Source: an uncultured Litoreibacter sp. (lineage in GTDB: Bacteria; Pseudomonadota; Alphaproteobacteria; Rhodobacterales; Rhodobacteraceae). Taken from it: 64,000 nucleotides of DNA. Below the pieces are notes generated by a model. The model did no database searches, was not told the DNA's origin, and saw only the letters and a list, made by a program, of their open reading frames with translations. Both the position numbers and the translations under genes were made by a program. The stretch covers positions 2,065,048 through 2,129,047 of the forward strand of contig NZ_CANMXB010000001.1 in assembly GCF_947501785.1 (NCBI RefSeq), in the 5' to 3' direction. Shown piece after piece: positions 42,417-51,223 of this stretch (its first letter is position 1; every line of letters begins with the position of its first letter).

Positions 42417-42836
42417 GAACTGCTCCTTGAATTTCGTGTTTGCGCCGCTGCGTGCTTAACCATGAATTATCCCAATGACGGGCGCGGTGCCATCCTCTTC
42501 GAACCGTCTTTGCGACGCATTCTGTTGCAACCATCCAGAAATGTCACCGGCTGTGCAAAGCAGAAATGTCACCCAAACGCAAAGTAGTGGAGGGCGGCCA
42601 TTGGGCCTGGAACATAGACGGCGAACGCATTTGGATCGCCGTACCGCCCTGCGCTACGCCTGACCGACAATCTTATGAAGCCATGTATGGTGTTCCCATC
42701 TGCTATGGAGAGTTGATCTACCGCACCGCAGTGACCTTGCGAATAGGACCTGATTTCCCAGACACGCCGGGGCACCTGTCGACCTCTCCTCAAGACCAGC
42801 CGCTACTATGCGGGCGCAGCGCCGATCACCTTAAGA
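42417..42836. other. 420-base stretch without a recognised gene
   Basis: Between the leftward SDR start and the ccoS stop. A 13-base direct repeat, CAGAAATGTCACC, occurs at 42536-42548 and 42561-42573. An open frame on the + strand (ATG 42566, 123 residues, beginning MSPKRKVVEGGHWAWN) runs into ccoS and has no recognisable family; its N-terminal 75 residues look more protein-like than the rest. Repeated ends of this kind occur in insertion-sequence remnants, but no transposase piece is visible. I see no RNA gene here. Confidence 0.35.
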
Positions 42837-43013
42837 CTATTGACCAGTATCGTCGGCATTGCCGTGCTGCAGATCTTCTTCGTCAAGCAATATGCGGGCC
42901 GAGCTGCCTTCGGTATCATCGTACTGCATGTTCTTGACTGTCCACAGAAACGCGCAGAGCCCGAGCCCACTTAGAAAAAGCGAGGCAGGTATGAGAACGA
43001 ACAAAACGTTCAT
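42837..43013 (-). CDS. ccoS: cbb3 oxidase maturation protein CcoS
   Basis: A 58-residue membrane protein. One N-terminal helix (MNVLFVLIPASLFLSGLGL, residues 1-19) is followed by WTVKNMQYDDTEGSSARIL, the diagnostic CcoS sequence. It is needed for cofactor insertion into the cbb3 oxidase in Rhodobacter. The ATG at 43013 overlaps the ccoI stop (ATGA). The longer frame upstream is rejected. It is the last gene of the leftward ccoGHIS set. Confidence 0.88.
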   Translation of the reverse strand: MNVLFVLIPASLFLSGLGLCAFLWTVKNMQYDDTEGSSARILLDEEDLQHGNADDTGQ

Positions 43014-45160
43014 GACGCGGCCCTCACACGCATGGCATTCGCCAAAACCGTAATGGAAGACGCAGACATTGCTATCGCGGCAATTAACGGCGTGGCATAG
43101 CCCAGCAATGCAATCGGAACCGCGATGCAATTGTATAGTGCCGCGATCGCGAAATTCTGCTTTGAAAGCTGCGTAGAAAGGCGCGCGACAGCCAAGAGCC
43201 GGGGCAGATCCGACAGACTGTCCCTTAGCAGGACGATATCTGCTGCGTTCCGAGATGCATCCAGCGCAGACGAGGGTGCAACTGATGCATGGGCTGCGGC
43301 CAAAGACGCTGTGTCGTTCAGCCCGTCGCCGACCATCAAGACACGACGGCCGCTTTCCGCCAGCTCCGTCAGATGCGCGTGTTTGGCAAGAGCATCAATC
43401 TCGGCATTGGCTGTCGACACGCCCAATTGCTTCGCAATACTTTGAACGGCCTTTGATCCGTCACCACTCAGTATTTCCAACTCGATGCCTTGGGAACCAA
43501 GATCCGTCACGGCTTGCTTCGTACCGGGGCGAAGCGTTTCGGTGAGGCCAATGCGGATAGCATCGGTCACGCCAATCCGCAGACCAGTGCCTTCGAATTC
43601 AGCCTCTAGCCAAGAGCCGCGACCAAGCCTGACATCTTTGCCGTTCCACCTGGCCTGAACACCGCTGCCCGGGACTTCTCGCAATTCGCTAAGCTCAGCC
43701 GCAGCGCCGGTGGGCAATCCCTCCAAAACTGCGCGGGCGGCGGGATGATCTGAGGATTGTGCGAGCGCGCGTGCAACACTGACTTGCTCAGCACTGAGTC
43801 TGGGGACATTTGATCCGGCACCCGTTATGGTAAGCGTCCCTGTCTTGTCGAAAATGGCGGTGTCAATCTCCGCCAGCCGCTCAAGGGCGCTACCGTTTTT
43901 GACAAGGAAGCCCATGCCGTAGAGCTTTGAGATAGCAGCCGTTGCGACCGCTGGGACAGCAAGTCCGAGGGCACATGGGCAGGTTATGATCAGAATGGCG
44001 ACGGCGACATTGAGCGCATGTCGTAGGTCGCCAATGGCCAAAACCCATCCAACAAATGCAAACAGGGCCAGTAAATGAACCGCCGGCGCATAGATGCGCG
44101 CGGCGCGATCAGCCAGGTTTGTGTAACGGTTGCGGCTGTTCTCCGCCATCTCAACCATGGCGACAACGCGGCTCAACGTTGTGTCCTCACCCACGGCGGT
44201 AACACGCATCTGAAACGCTGCCCCAAGATTTATCTCCCCTGCCTGCAACGGGGCGCCCTCCTTGACGGAGAAGGCGGTGGTTTCTCCGGTCAAGAATGAC
44301 CGATCCGTAGAGGCCGCAGGGCTAGCAAGGTCACCATCCACAGGCACCCGCGCGCCCGTGGGCACCAAAACCGTGTCTCCAACACAGAGCTGGGCAACTG
44401 GTGTTTTGTTCGCCACCCCGTCCGTGATCAGTTGGGCCATATTCACTTCTAGTGCGGCCAAATCCTTTGCGGCAGATTTCGCTGCGCTACGGGTACGGTG
44501 GTCAAGGTAGCGACCGATGAGAAGAAAGAACGTCAGCGACAATGCCGCGTCGAAATACGCATGTGCGCCACTGTTCAAAACTTCGAATAACGACATGCCG
44601 GCGGCCAGCAGAATTGCCAAGGATATCGGCACATCCATGTTAAGCGCGCGGACCCGCAACGCGGACCATGCGCTAGAGAAGAACGGCTGACCTGAAAACA
44701 AGACTGCGGGTAGGGAAATTGCGGCTGAGATCAAATGGAACAAATCCCGCGTCGCCTCGGAAGCGCCAGACCAAACAGCGACCGAAAACAGCATGACGTT
44801 CATCATCGCGAACCCTGCGACCGCAAGGCGGATCAATAGGGCGCGGCCAATGTCGTCTTGGCGCGTCTCGATCAAGGCGGGATCAAGCGGATGCGCCTCA
44901 TACCCGATTTGGTCCAATATGCCGACAATCTCTTCCACGCTGACCCCGTCAGCAACGATTGCCACACGTTTCAGCGACAGGTTCACGCGCGCATGCACCA
45001 CGCCTGAAACCTTTGCCAAAGCCCGTTCAACCGCGCCGATGCACGCTGCGCAATGGATGGTCGGCAAAGACAAAAACATGTTAGGAGGCGTGACCTGCTT
45101 TGCGACATCTTCGGCCAAGGGGGCCGCCGCGCAGGCCGGGCATGCGGAAACATAGGTCAT
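43010..45160 (-). CDS. ccoI: Copper-transporting P-type ATPase CcoI/FixI
   Basis: A 716-residue P1B-type ATPase supplying copper to the cbb3 active site. Heavy-metal domain with CAAC (Cys 37, 40), plus an extra N-terminal CPAC (Cys 7, 10). Transmembrane CPC in TCPCALG, actuator LTGET, phosphorylation site DKTGT, and hinge GDGLNDTASLA are all present. The N-terminal domain matches the single HMA seen in CcoI/FixI rather than CopA with two. It overlaps fixH by 4 bases and ccoS by 4 bases. Confidence 0.93.
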   Translation of the reverse strand: MTYVSACPACAAAPLAEDVAKQVTPPNMFLSLPTIHCAACIGAVERALAKVSGVVHARVNLSLKRVAIVADGVSVEEIVGILDQIGYEAHPLDPALIETRQDDIGRALLIRLAVAGFAMMNVMLFSVAVWSGASEATRDLFHLISAAISLPAVLFSGQPFFSSAWSALRVRALNMDVPISLAILLAAGMSLFEVLNSGAHAYFDAALSLTFFLLIGRYLDHRTRSAAKSAAKDLAALEVNMAQLITDGVANKTPVAQLCVGDTVLVPTGARVPVDGDLASPAASTDRSFLTGETTAFSVKEGAPLQAGEINLGAAFQMRVTAVGEDTTLSRVVAMVEMAENSRNRYTNLADRAARIYAPAVHLLALFAFVGWVLAIGDLRHALNVAVAILIITCPCALGLAVPAVATAAISKLYGMGFLVKNGSALERLAEIDTAIFDKTGTLTITGAGSNVPRLSAEQVSVARALAQSSDHPAARAVLEGLPTGAAAELSELREVPGSGVQARWNGKDVRLGRGSWLEAEFEGTGLRIGVTDAIRIGLTETLRPGTKQAVTDLGSQGIELEILSGDGSKAVQSIAKQLGVSTANAEIDALAKHAHLTELAESGRRVLMVGDGLNDTASLAAAHASVAPSSALDASRNAADIVLLRDSLSDLPRLLAVARLSTQLSKQNFAIAALYNCIAVPIALLGYATPLIAAIAMSASSITVLANAMRVRAAS

Positions 45161-45609
45161 TTCACGACCCGCACAATGACGCGTTGCTGAAAGAGAGTTC
45201 CGTCTTCCGCTCTTGCCTTGAGGCGCAAGTTCCAGTTGCCCGCTCCGGCTTCAACCTTGGCTATCAGTGCATCACCGGTAAAGCGGAATTCTGGTGTCTG
45301 ATCTGCGGCCACACTGGTCGCGCGTCCGAATACAACTTGATCTATTTCTGGTGAGATAGGTACACCATCTTTTAGGATAATGAGCCTCAACTCACTGCCG
45401 TTAACGACGGCGGACACGTCCCAGCCCAAAGCCTGCTGCGCCGCCCGATCAGTATCGAATTTTTGCGAGGCAACGTAGGAGTTTTTAACTTCCAACCCAG
45501 GAAAAGTGGCGACCGCTTGATATGCCAAGGTCAGATTGACCGCGATGATTGTGCCAAAGGCCAATGCAAACATTGCAAAAACGTGTTTTCCGGTAAATTC
45601 ACTAGGCAT
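45157..45609 (-). CDS. ccoH: cbb3 oxidase assembly protein CcoH/FixH
   Basis: A 150-residue protein with one N-terminal transmembrane helix (HVFAMFALAFGTIIAVNLTL, about 9-28) and a periplasmic domain containing SQKFDTDRAAQQALGWDVS, a FixH family stretch. It stabilises assembly of the cbb3 oxidase. The stop overlaps the ccoI start, and its ATG abuts the ccoG stop (45610), so all four maturation genes are coupled. Confidence 0.9.
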   Translation of the reverse strand: MPSEFTGKHVFAMFALAFGTIIAVNLTLAYQAVATFPGLEVKNSYVASQKFDTDRAAQQALGWDVSAVVNGSELRLIILKDGVPISPEIDQVVFGRATSVAADQTPEFRFTGDALIAKVEAGAGNWNLRLKARAEDGTLFQQRVIVRVVK

Positions 45610-47025
45610 CTATTGACCCCTTCCATTGAAAGTTGTGGGCTTTGAGGCGCGGATCTGCGCGGTGCTGTCTTCCACCCAAAGACGCAATGGCGTCTGCGAT
45701 GCCTGTGCCGCAGGATCGTCAGGTCGGGCAGTCACATAGACCCTCTGCAACAGAGTGCTGTCTGCAGGAACCAAGATGTTGAGCTGACCTTCCGTACCCT
45801 CTAGCCCAATCCGAAGGATTTCGTCGCTGGTCAAGCTGAGGTGAAATAACCGATCGGTGCCCAGCTTGTTCCTGAGCCTAACATCGTAAATGTTGCGGAT
45901 CGAACCATCGGATTGCGTCACATAGGTCGGGTTGCGCACTGGGCTGACCGTCAATTCAATGTCCGCGCGGACAAAAAGGCCGTACAATAGCCCCAGGCCC
46001 ACAAGAGACCAAAGCGCGGAATAGACGAGCGTCCTAAGGCGCAAAACGTTCTTCCAAATCGGCTTGGGCGCTTCCCCGGCGCGTTCAGCTGGCTCGTCAG
46101 ACAAGGCCAGATAGTCAATCAATCCACGAGGCTTGCCGATCTTTTTCATGACATCGTCGCAGGCATCGATACAAAGCGCACAGGTGATGCACTCCATCTG
46201 TTGTCCGTCGCGAATGTCGATGCCTGCGGGGCAGACATTCACGCAGGCCATACAGTCGATACAGTCGCCGGTTGTGTTTTCGTGTTTCTTGCCGCGCGGC
46301 TCCCCCCTCCAATCGCGGTAGGCTACGGTAATGGTGTCCGGATCCATCATAGCCGCCTGAATGCGCGGCCACGGGCACATGTAGTTGCAAACCTGCTCCC
46401 GCATGAACCCGCCGAAGATGAAGGTTGTTGCGGTCAAGACAGCAATTGTCCCGTATGCCACGGGATGGGCGGAAAAACTCGCCAAATCCAAGGCCAGGGT
46501 CGGTGCATCAGTGAAATAGAAAACCCATGCCCCGCCGGTCGCCACTGCGATCATCAGCCAGACAGCCCATTTCGTCAGCCTAAGCCGCCACTTGTGTAGG
46601 TTCCATTTGCCACGATGAAGACGCAACCGGGCGTTTCGGTCGCCTTCGATCCAACGCTCCACTAATATGAAAAGGTCGGTCCAGACCGTCTGTGGGCAAG
46701 TATAGCCACACCACACCCGCCCCAAAGCCGAGGTGAACAAAAACAGGCCTAGCCCTGCCATGATCAACAACCCGGCTACAAAATAGAATTCGTGTGGCCA
46801 TATTTCGATCCAGAAGAAGTAGAAACGGCGGCTCGCCATATCCACAAGTACGGCTTGGTCTGGCAGGCTCGGACCTCGGTCCCAGCGAATCCACGGCGTC
46901 AAATAGTAAATCCCAAGCGTCACGATCATGATCCACCATTTCATGCGGCGGAAAAATCCTGTGACGCGACGCGGGAATATCGGCTCCCGCGCGGCATAGA
47001 GGGAGGGTGGTGATTGGGATGTCAT
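45610..47025 (-). CDS. ccoG: cbb3 maturation iron-sulfur protein CcoG/RdxA
   Basis: A 471-residue membrane ferredoxin-like protein. Several helices (about 36-220) precede two [4Fe-4S] cysteine clusters, CIDCMACVNVCP and CITCALCIDAC, and a C-terminal periplasmic Ig-like domain. VWCGYTCPQTVWTDLF is the usual extra conserved CxxxC. CcoG is a cupric reductase in cbb3 biogenesis. It is first of the leftward ccoG-H-I-S genes, with a predicted FNR box at 47078 upstream of its start. Confidence 0.93.
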   Translation of the reverse strand: MTSQSPPSLYAAREPIFPRRVTGFFRRMKWWIMIVTLGIYYLTPWIRWDRGPSLPDQAVLVDMASRRFYFFWIEIWPHEFYFVAGLLIMAGLGLFLFTSALGRVWCGYTCPQTVWTDLFILVERWIEGDRNARLRLHRGKWNLHKWRLRLTKWAVWLMIAVATGGAWVFYFTDAPTLALDLASFSAHPVAYGTIAVLTATTFIFGGFMREQVCNYMCPWPRIQAAMMDPDTITVAYRDWRGEPRGKKHENTTGDCIDCMACVNVCPAGIDIRDGQQMECITCALCIDACDDVMKKIGKPRGLIDYLALSDEPAERAGEAPKPIWKNVLRLRTLVYSALWSLVGLGLLYGLFVRADIELTVSPVRNPTYVTQSDGSIRNIYDVRLRNKLGTDRLFHLSLTSDEILRIGLEGTEGQLNILVPADSTLLQRVYVTARPDDPAAQASQTPLRLWVEDSTAQIRASKPTTFNGRGQ

Positions 47026-47077
47026 ATCATGTGTCCTGTTCGCATGACCGGCATAACGTGCCTAGCCGGCGCGAACC

Positions 47078-47091
47078 TTGATCTATGTCAA
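47078..47091 (-). promoter_or_regulatory. FNR-type box upstream of ccoG
   Basis: TTGATCTATGTCAA matches the TTGAT-N4-ATCAA consensus with one mismatch. It lies 53-66 bases before the ccoG start in the 146-base gap after ccoP, and would let FnrL activate the maturation genes under low oxygen. Confidence 0.7.
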
Positions 47092-47171
47092 GAACACCCC
47101 TCCGAAACGGCAGTTTTGCGAACAGGACCGCTTCGGAGGGGGACCGCACATGCAGCGGTCTGTCTTCCGCC

Positions 47172-48032
47172 CTACTCCCCTCCTCCCAAAGAGTGGACAT
47201 AGGCGGAAACGGCGCGGATATCGGCCTCGGACAATCTCTGTCCCCAAGCGGGCATGACGCCAAAACGGGCATTGGTGACTGTTTCGTGCAAGGTCTGCCG
47301 ATCGCCGCCATAAAGCCAAATCGCGTCAGCGATATTTGGCGCACCTTGATCGCGATCCCCGAGTCCCGCTTCGCCGTGGCAGGCTGCGCAGTTGTCAGCG
47401 AACACCTCTTCGCCGGCATTGGCGCTCTCTTCGTCAAATTCATCGGATGACAGTGACATGACGTATTCGACCACCGCATCAATCTCTTGCGGTTCAATCA
47501 GCTCGCCAAATGCCGGCATCTCTGAGTAATGCGCATCGTCATCGGTGACGTTTCTGATGCCATGGCGCACGGTATAGGTGATCTGTTCGATGTCGCCGCC
47601 CCACAGCCAGTCATCATCCAGCAAATTTGGGTACCCTTTGGCCCCCGCCGCCCCTGAACCATGGCACTGCGAGCAATGCGACCTGAAGACCGCGCCTCCG
47701 CGGGCAATCGCGTACCGGTTAAGGTCGTTGTTCTGAGGCAAATTAGTCATGTCGACCGCCTGCAACGAAGCTACAAGCTCCGTGTTTTGGGCTTCATGTG
47801 CCGCGATATCGGCCGCGACATTCGCGCGGGTTGACCAACCCATGACGCCGCTTGTCGCACCGGAAATCATTGGCCAGGCGGGATAGGCGATGGTGTAGCC
47901 GATCCCCCAAATGATCGTCAGATAGAGCGTCCAAAGCCACCAGCGCGGCAGCGGGTTGTTCAGCTCTTGAATGCCGTCCCAACTGTGGCCGGTCGTCTCG
48001 ACACCGCTTAGCTCGTCCTTTTGCTTAGACAT
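47172..48032 (-). CDS. ccoP: cbb3 oxidase subunit CcoP (di-haem c)
   Basis: A 286-residue subunit passing electrons to CcoO and CcoN. N-terminal transmembrane helix (about 31-55, WWLWTLYLTIIWGIGYTIAY), then two cytochrome c domains with CSQCH (Cys 120, 123) and CAACH (Cys 215, 218). Axial Met residues lie in YSEMPAFG and FGVMPAWG. The ATG at 48032 after AAAGGGGC is preferred over the longer frame. It overlaps ccoQ by 8 bases. Confidence 0.94.
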   Translation of the reverse strand: MSKQKDELSGVETTGHSWDGIQELNNPLPRWWLWTLYLTIIWGIGYTIAYPAWPMISGATSGVMGWSTRANVAADIAAHEAQNTELVASLQAVDMTNLPQNNDLNRYAIARGGAVFRSHCSQCHGSGAAGAKGYPNLLDDDWLWGGDIEQITYTVRHGIRNVTDDDAHYSEMPAFGELIEPQEIDAVVEYVMSLSSDEFDEESANAGEEVFADNCAACHGEAGLGDRDQGAPNIADAIWLYGGDRQTLHETVTNARFGVMPAWGQRLSEADIRAVSAYVHSLGGGE

Positions 48033-48252
48033 CCAATGCCCCTTTCGAAGACGTGCAACCGGTACAGTTGGCACATTTGGATTTGTTCGCCTTCATCGGC
48101 TCGTCATTCCGCAATGGAATTTGGGATACAGTGGCATAGGTCTCAGTGCTGCCAGGTCTAAATGCCCACACGATAACTGCGAGAAAGAAGCCAAACATAG
48201 CGAGAAGAACCCAGCTATCAGCGAGTTCCCGTAGGAAAGAGTAAGTCTCCAT
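48025..48252 (-). CDS. ccoQ: cbb3 oxidase subunit CcoQ with cysteine-rich tail
   Basis: A 75-residue small subunit. One transmembrane helix (SWVLLAMFGFFLAVIVWAF, about 13-31) and the YATVSQIPLRND segment are the normal CcoQ features. It is longer than common CcoQ proteins (about 50-60 residues) because of a C-terminal KCANCTGCTSS segment (three Cys in CxxCxxC spacing). The extension is confirmed by the codons and not a frameshift, since ccoP begins only in the last 8 bases. Its role could be metal binding (inference). Confidence 0.85.
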   Translation of the reverse strand: METYSFLRELADSWVLLAMFGFFLAVIVWAFRPGSTETYATVSQIPLRNDEPMKANKSKCANCTGCTSSKGALDV

Positions 48253-48261
48253 GATGGCCTC

Positions 48262-48987
48262 CTATCGGCTGGCTTCGGGGGTGAAAGTGGAAAAGTCGAC
48301 CATAGTGCCGAGAACTTGCAGATAGGCGATAAGCGCATCCATTTCCGTTAACTCAGGTTGACCATCAAAATTCGACACGGCGGCACCCGGGTAGCGTTCC
48401 AGCATGCCGTCATAGTCGGCGTCAGGATCGGCTTGCACCTTGAAATCGGCTGCCGCTGTTTCAATTTGTTCGTCGGTGTAGGGCACCCCCACAAATCGGT
48501 GGGTTTTGAGGAGGGCCTCTATATGTTCAGGCTCAATCTCGGTATCCGCCAGAAACGCGTATTTGGGCATGATCGATTCCGGCACGACGGATTGAGGGTC
48601 CATCAGATGGTCCACATGCCAGGCGTCAGAATATCGCCCCCCAACACGTGCAACATCCGGTCCGGTGCGTTTCGACCCCCATTGGAAGGGATGGTCATAC
48701 ATCGATTCCGCGGCCAAAGAGTAATGGCCGTAGCGTTCAACCTCGTCACGCATCGGCCTGATCATTTGCGAGTGGCAGGTGTAGCACCCTTCCCGCACAT
48801 AAATGTCACGGCCGGTCAGCTCCAATGGCGAATAGGGCCGCACGCCTTCCACCTCTTCGATGGTGTTTTCAAGCCAGAATAACGGTGCGATCTCGACGAT
48901 CCCGCCAATTGTCACAACCAATAGGGATGAGACCAGCAACAGGGTCGGGCTCTTTTCGAGGATCGCATGTTTATCAAGAAATGCCAT
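48262..48987 (-). CDS. ccoO: cbb3 oxidase subunit CcoO (mono-haem c)
   Basis: A 241-residue membrane-anchored cytochrome c. N-terminal helix (about 12-38), haem site CYTCH (Cys 68, 71, His 72) and the diagnostic [17 protein letters not shown]. The axial Met is in the SIMPKYAF segment. Standard length. It lies 11 bases after ccoN and 9 bases before ccoQ on the leftward operon. Confidence 0.95.
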   Translation of the reverse strand: MAFLDKHAILEKSPTLLLVSSLLVVTIGGIVEIAPLFWLENTIEEVEGVRPYSPLELTGRDIYVREGCYTCHSQMIRPMRDEVERYGHYSLAAESMYDHPFQWGSKRTGPDVARVGGRYSDAWHVDHLMDPQSVVPESIMPKYAFLADTEIEPEHIEALLKTHRFVGVPYTDEQIETAAADFKVQADPDADYDGMLERYPGAAVSNFDGQPELTEMDALIAYLQVLGTMVDFSTFTPEASR

Positions 48988-48998
48988 TTTTGCGGTCC

Positions 48999-50603
48999 TT
49001 ACTCAGCAGGAATTGCGTGGGGAAGTGGTGCATTCACAGGTTTCGCCCCGCGAATGGTCATCCACATGTTCCAGCACATGATCAGCGCACCGGAGAGGAA
49101 CAGGACCCCACCCAACCCACGCACCACATACATCGGGAACTTGGCGGCCACCGTGTCGGCGAATGAATTCACGAGGAAACCCTGGTCGTCGACCTCGCGC
49201 CACATCAGGCCTTCCATAATACCGGTGACCCACATCGATGCCGCGTAGAGCACGATGCCAATGGTGGCCAACCAGAAGTGCCAGTTGATTGCCGACATCG
49301 AATACATTTTCTCCCGACCCCAAAGCTTCGGCGTCAGGAAGTAGATGCAGGCGAATGTGATCATACCGTTCCAACCAAGCGCACCGGAATGTACGTGCCC
49401 AATGGTCCAGTCAGTATAGTGGCTGAGCGAATTGACCGCCCGGATCGACATCATAGGACCCTCGAATGTCGACATGCCGTAGAAACCCAGCGACAGAACG
49501 AACATCCGCATGATTGGATCTGTTCTCAGCTTGTCCCAAGCCCCTTGCAAGGTCATCAGCCCGTTGATCATTCCACCCCAGCTGGGCATCCACAGGATGA
49601 TTGAGAAGACCATGCCCAGCGTGGACGCCCAGTCAGGGAGTGCGGTGTAATGCAGATGGTGCGGACCCGCCCAAATGTAGAGGAAGATCAGCGCCCAGAA
49701 GTGGATGATAGACAGTTTGTACGAATAAACTGGCCGACCTGCCTGCTTAGGCACGAAGTAATACATCATCCCCAGAAAACCCGCCGTCAGGAAAAAACCG
49801 ACGGCGTTATGGCCGTACCACCATTGCGTCATGGCATCTTGCACGCCCGCGAAGACCTGTACCGATTTGGACCCCCAGAAACTGACTGGGATCGACAAGT
49901 TGTTGATAAGATGCAGCATTGCGACCGTGATGATGAAGCTCAAGAAGAACCAGTTTGCCACGTAGATGTGGCGCTCCCGGCGCATGAAGATGGTGCCCAG
50001 GAAGACAACCAGGTAGCTCACCCAAACAATGGTCAGCCAGATGTCGACATACCATTCGGGTTCTGCGTATTCCTTGGATTGGGTCGCCCCCAGAAGATAC
50101 CCGGTCGCGGCCAGCACGATGAACAGCTGATATCCCCAAAACACGAACCAGCTCAGGTTTCCGCCGAAGAGCCGGACCGAGCTGGTACGCTGTACGACGT
50201 AGAAGGACGTCGCAATCAAGGCATTGCCACCGAAGGCAAAGATCACGGCCGAAGTATGTAGCGGACGCAGCCGTCCGAAATTCGTATAGGGTTGGCCCCA
50301 GTCGAAGTTCAGTTCTGGGAAGGCCAATTGGAATGCAATGAATGTTCCAACAAGAAAGCCCGCAACACCCCAAAACGCAGTCGCTATAACGCCCGCCCGG
50401 ATCACACCGTCAGAATAACTATCATTGTCGGCTACTTCCGCAGCCGGCTCGCCCATTCGTCGCAGGACCCAGATGAACATCCCGAAGGCGATCGCCACAA
50501 TCAGCAGCGCATGTATCTGGTAGGCCAGATCATGCGCCCAATTTGCTCCGATGGCCGCTACCATTGTGATGAGACCCAGCACAATCAGCTTAAAATAGTC
50601 CAT
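48999..50603 (-). CDS. ccoN: cbb3 oxidase catalytic subunit CcoN
   Basis: A 534-residue haem-copper oxidase subunit I with about 12 helices. Conserved His ligands are seen in [17 protein letters not shown] (low-spin haem His), [19 protein letters not shown] (CuB/proton-channel His), [12 protein letters not shown] and [19 protein letters not shown]. Leading gene of the leftward ccoNOQP oxidase operon, for respiration at low oxygen. A perfect FNR box lies 95-108 bases upstream of its start. Confidence 0.95.
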   Translation of the reverse strand: MDYFKLIVLGLITMVAAIGANWAHDLAYQIHALLIVAIAFGMFIWVLRRMGEPAAEVADNDSYSDGVIRAGVIATAFWGVAGFLVGTFIAFQLAFPELNFDWGQPYTNFGRLRPLHTSAVIFAFGGNALIATSFYVVQRTSSVRLFGGNLSWFVFWGYQLFIVLAATGYLLGATQSKEYAEPEWYVDIWLTIVWVSYLVVFLGTIFMRRERHIYVANWFFLSFIITVAMLHLINNLSIPVSFWGSKSVQVFAGVQDAMTQWWYGHNAVGFFLTAGFLGMMYYFVPKQAGRPVYSYKLSIIHFWALIFLYIWAGPHHLHYTALPDWASTLGMVFSIILWMPSWGGMINGLMTLQGAWDKLRTDPIMRMFVLSLGFYGMSTFEGPMMSIRAVNSLSHYTDWTIGHVHSGALGWNGMITFACIYFLTPKLWGREKMYSMSAINWHFWLATIGIVLYAASMWVTGIMEGLMWREVDDQGFLVNSFADTVAAKFPMYVVRGLGGVLFLSGALIMCWNMWMTIRGAKPVNAPLPHAIPAE

Positions 50604-50697
50604 GTGAAATCCTTCTTGTCACGCTGTTCGCGTGGGCTGACCGTGGCCAGCACACCTGTTCGCACGTCCTGATTAGTCGGCCATGCGGCGGGCGACT

Positions 50698-50711
50698 TTG
50701 ATCTGTATCAA
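50698..50711 (-). promoter_or_regulatory. Perfect FNR box upstream of ccoN
   Basis: TTGATCTGTATCAA matches TTGAT-N4-ATCAA exactly. It sits between ccoN (start 50603) and the usp stop (50731), fitting FnrL activation of the oxidase genes. Confidence 0.85.
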
Positions 50712-50730
50712 GTCCTCGGAATTTTCATGT

Positions 50731-51138
50731 TCAGCGGATCACATGCACAGCACATTTGGCGTGGCGCACAACATGGTGGGCCACAGATCCCAGCAAGATG
50801 TCCGAAAACGCAGGCTCATGGGACGCAATGACAATGCAGTCGTTGCCGTTCTCTTCTGCCCATCTCGATATGCGAGGACCAGCCCGGCCTTCAGCGATAA
50901 CGCCCCGGCAATTTGGCAGCTGTTTCGCCATTTCATCGAGCGCGCCCTGCATCGCGTCTTTTTTGGAATTCATGTAGTCCGGCGGAATGTAGTCCGCGAC
51001 ATAGCTCGGGACGGCCTCAAACACATGCAACAGGGTTATCTGCGCGGTATCGTCAGCCATGGCCATTGCAGCCTTGAACGAGCCGTCAACGTCTCGTGAC
51101 TTATCTAACAGAACCGGTATCAAGATGCTTTTGTACAT
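50731..51138 (-). CDS. Universal stress protein UspA family
   Basis: A 135-residue single Usp domain. The N-terminal MYKSILIPVLLDKSRD and the C-terminal ISRWAEENGNDCIVIASHEP, DILLGSVAHHVVRHAKCAVHVI follow the family. The usual ATP-binding G-x2-G-x9-G(S/T) is degenerate at SDILLGSVAHHVVRH (G-S present). Predicted FNR box at 51195 upstream. It lies between fnrL and ccoN, as in Rhodobacter, and probably responds to low oxygen with them. Confidence 0.87.
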   Translation of the reverse strand: MYKSILIPVLLDKSRDVDGSFKAAMAMADDTAQITLLHVFEAVPSYVADYIPPDYMNSKKDAMQGALDEMAKQLPNCRGVIAEGRAGPRISRWAEENGNDCIVIASHEPAFSDILLGSVAHHVVRHAKCAVHVIR

Positions 51139-51194
51139 CGCTGCGCTCTCCTATTTTTTCAGGAGCAGTAGAGCGCATTTGACCTGCCGATACT

Positions 51195-51208
51195 TTGATG
51201 CAGATCAG
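51195..51208 (-). promoter_or_regulatory. FNR-type box upstream of the usp gene
   Basis: TTGATGCAGATCAG has the TTGAT-N4-ATCAA form with only the last base off consensus. It is in the 85-base gap between the fnrL stop and the usp start, 57-70 bases before the latter. Confidence 0.65.
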
Positions 51209-51223
51209 GTTTTGAGGAATTTC

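Noticed and set aside
42566-42937. A 123-residue open frame with possible protein-like start
   Set aside because: It has no ribosome site, no recognised family, and its 3' third overlaps the well-supported ccoS gene; kept only as an unexplained stretch.
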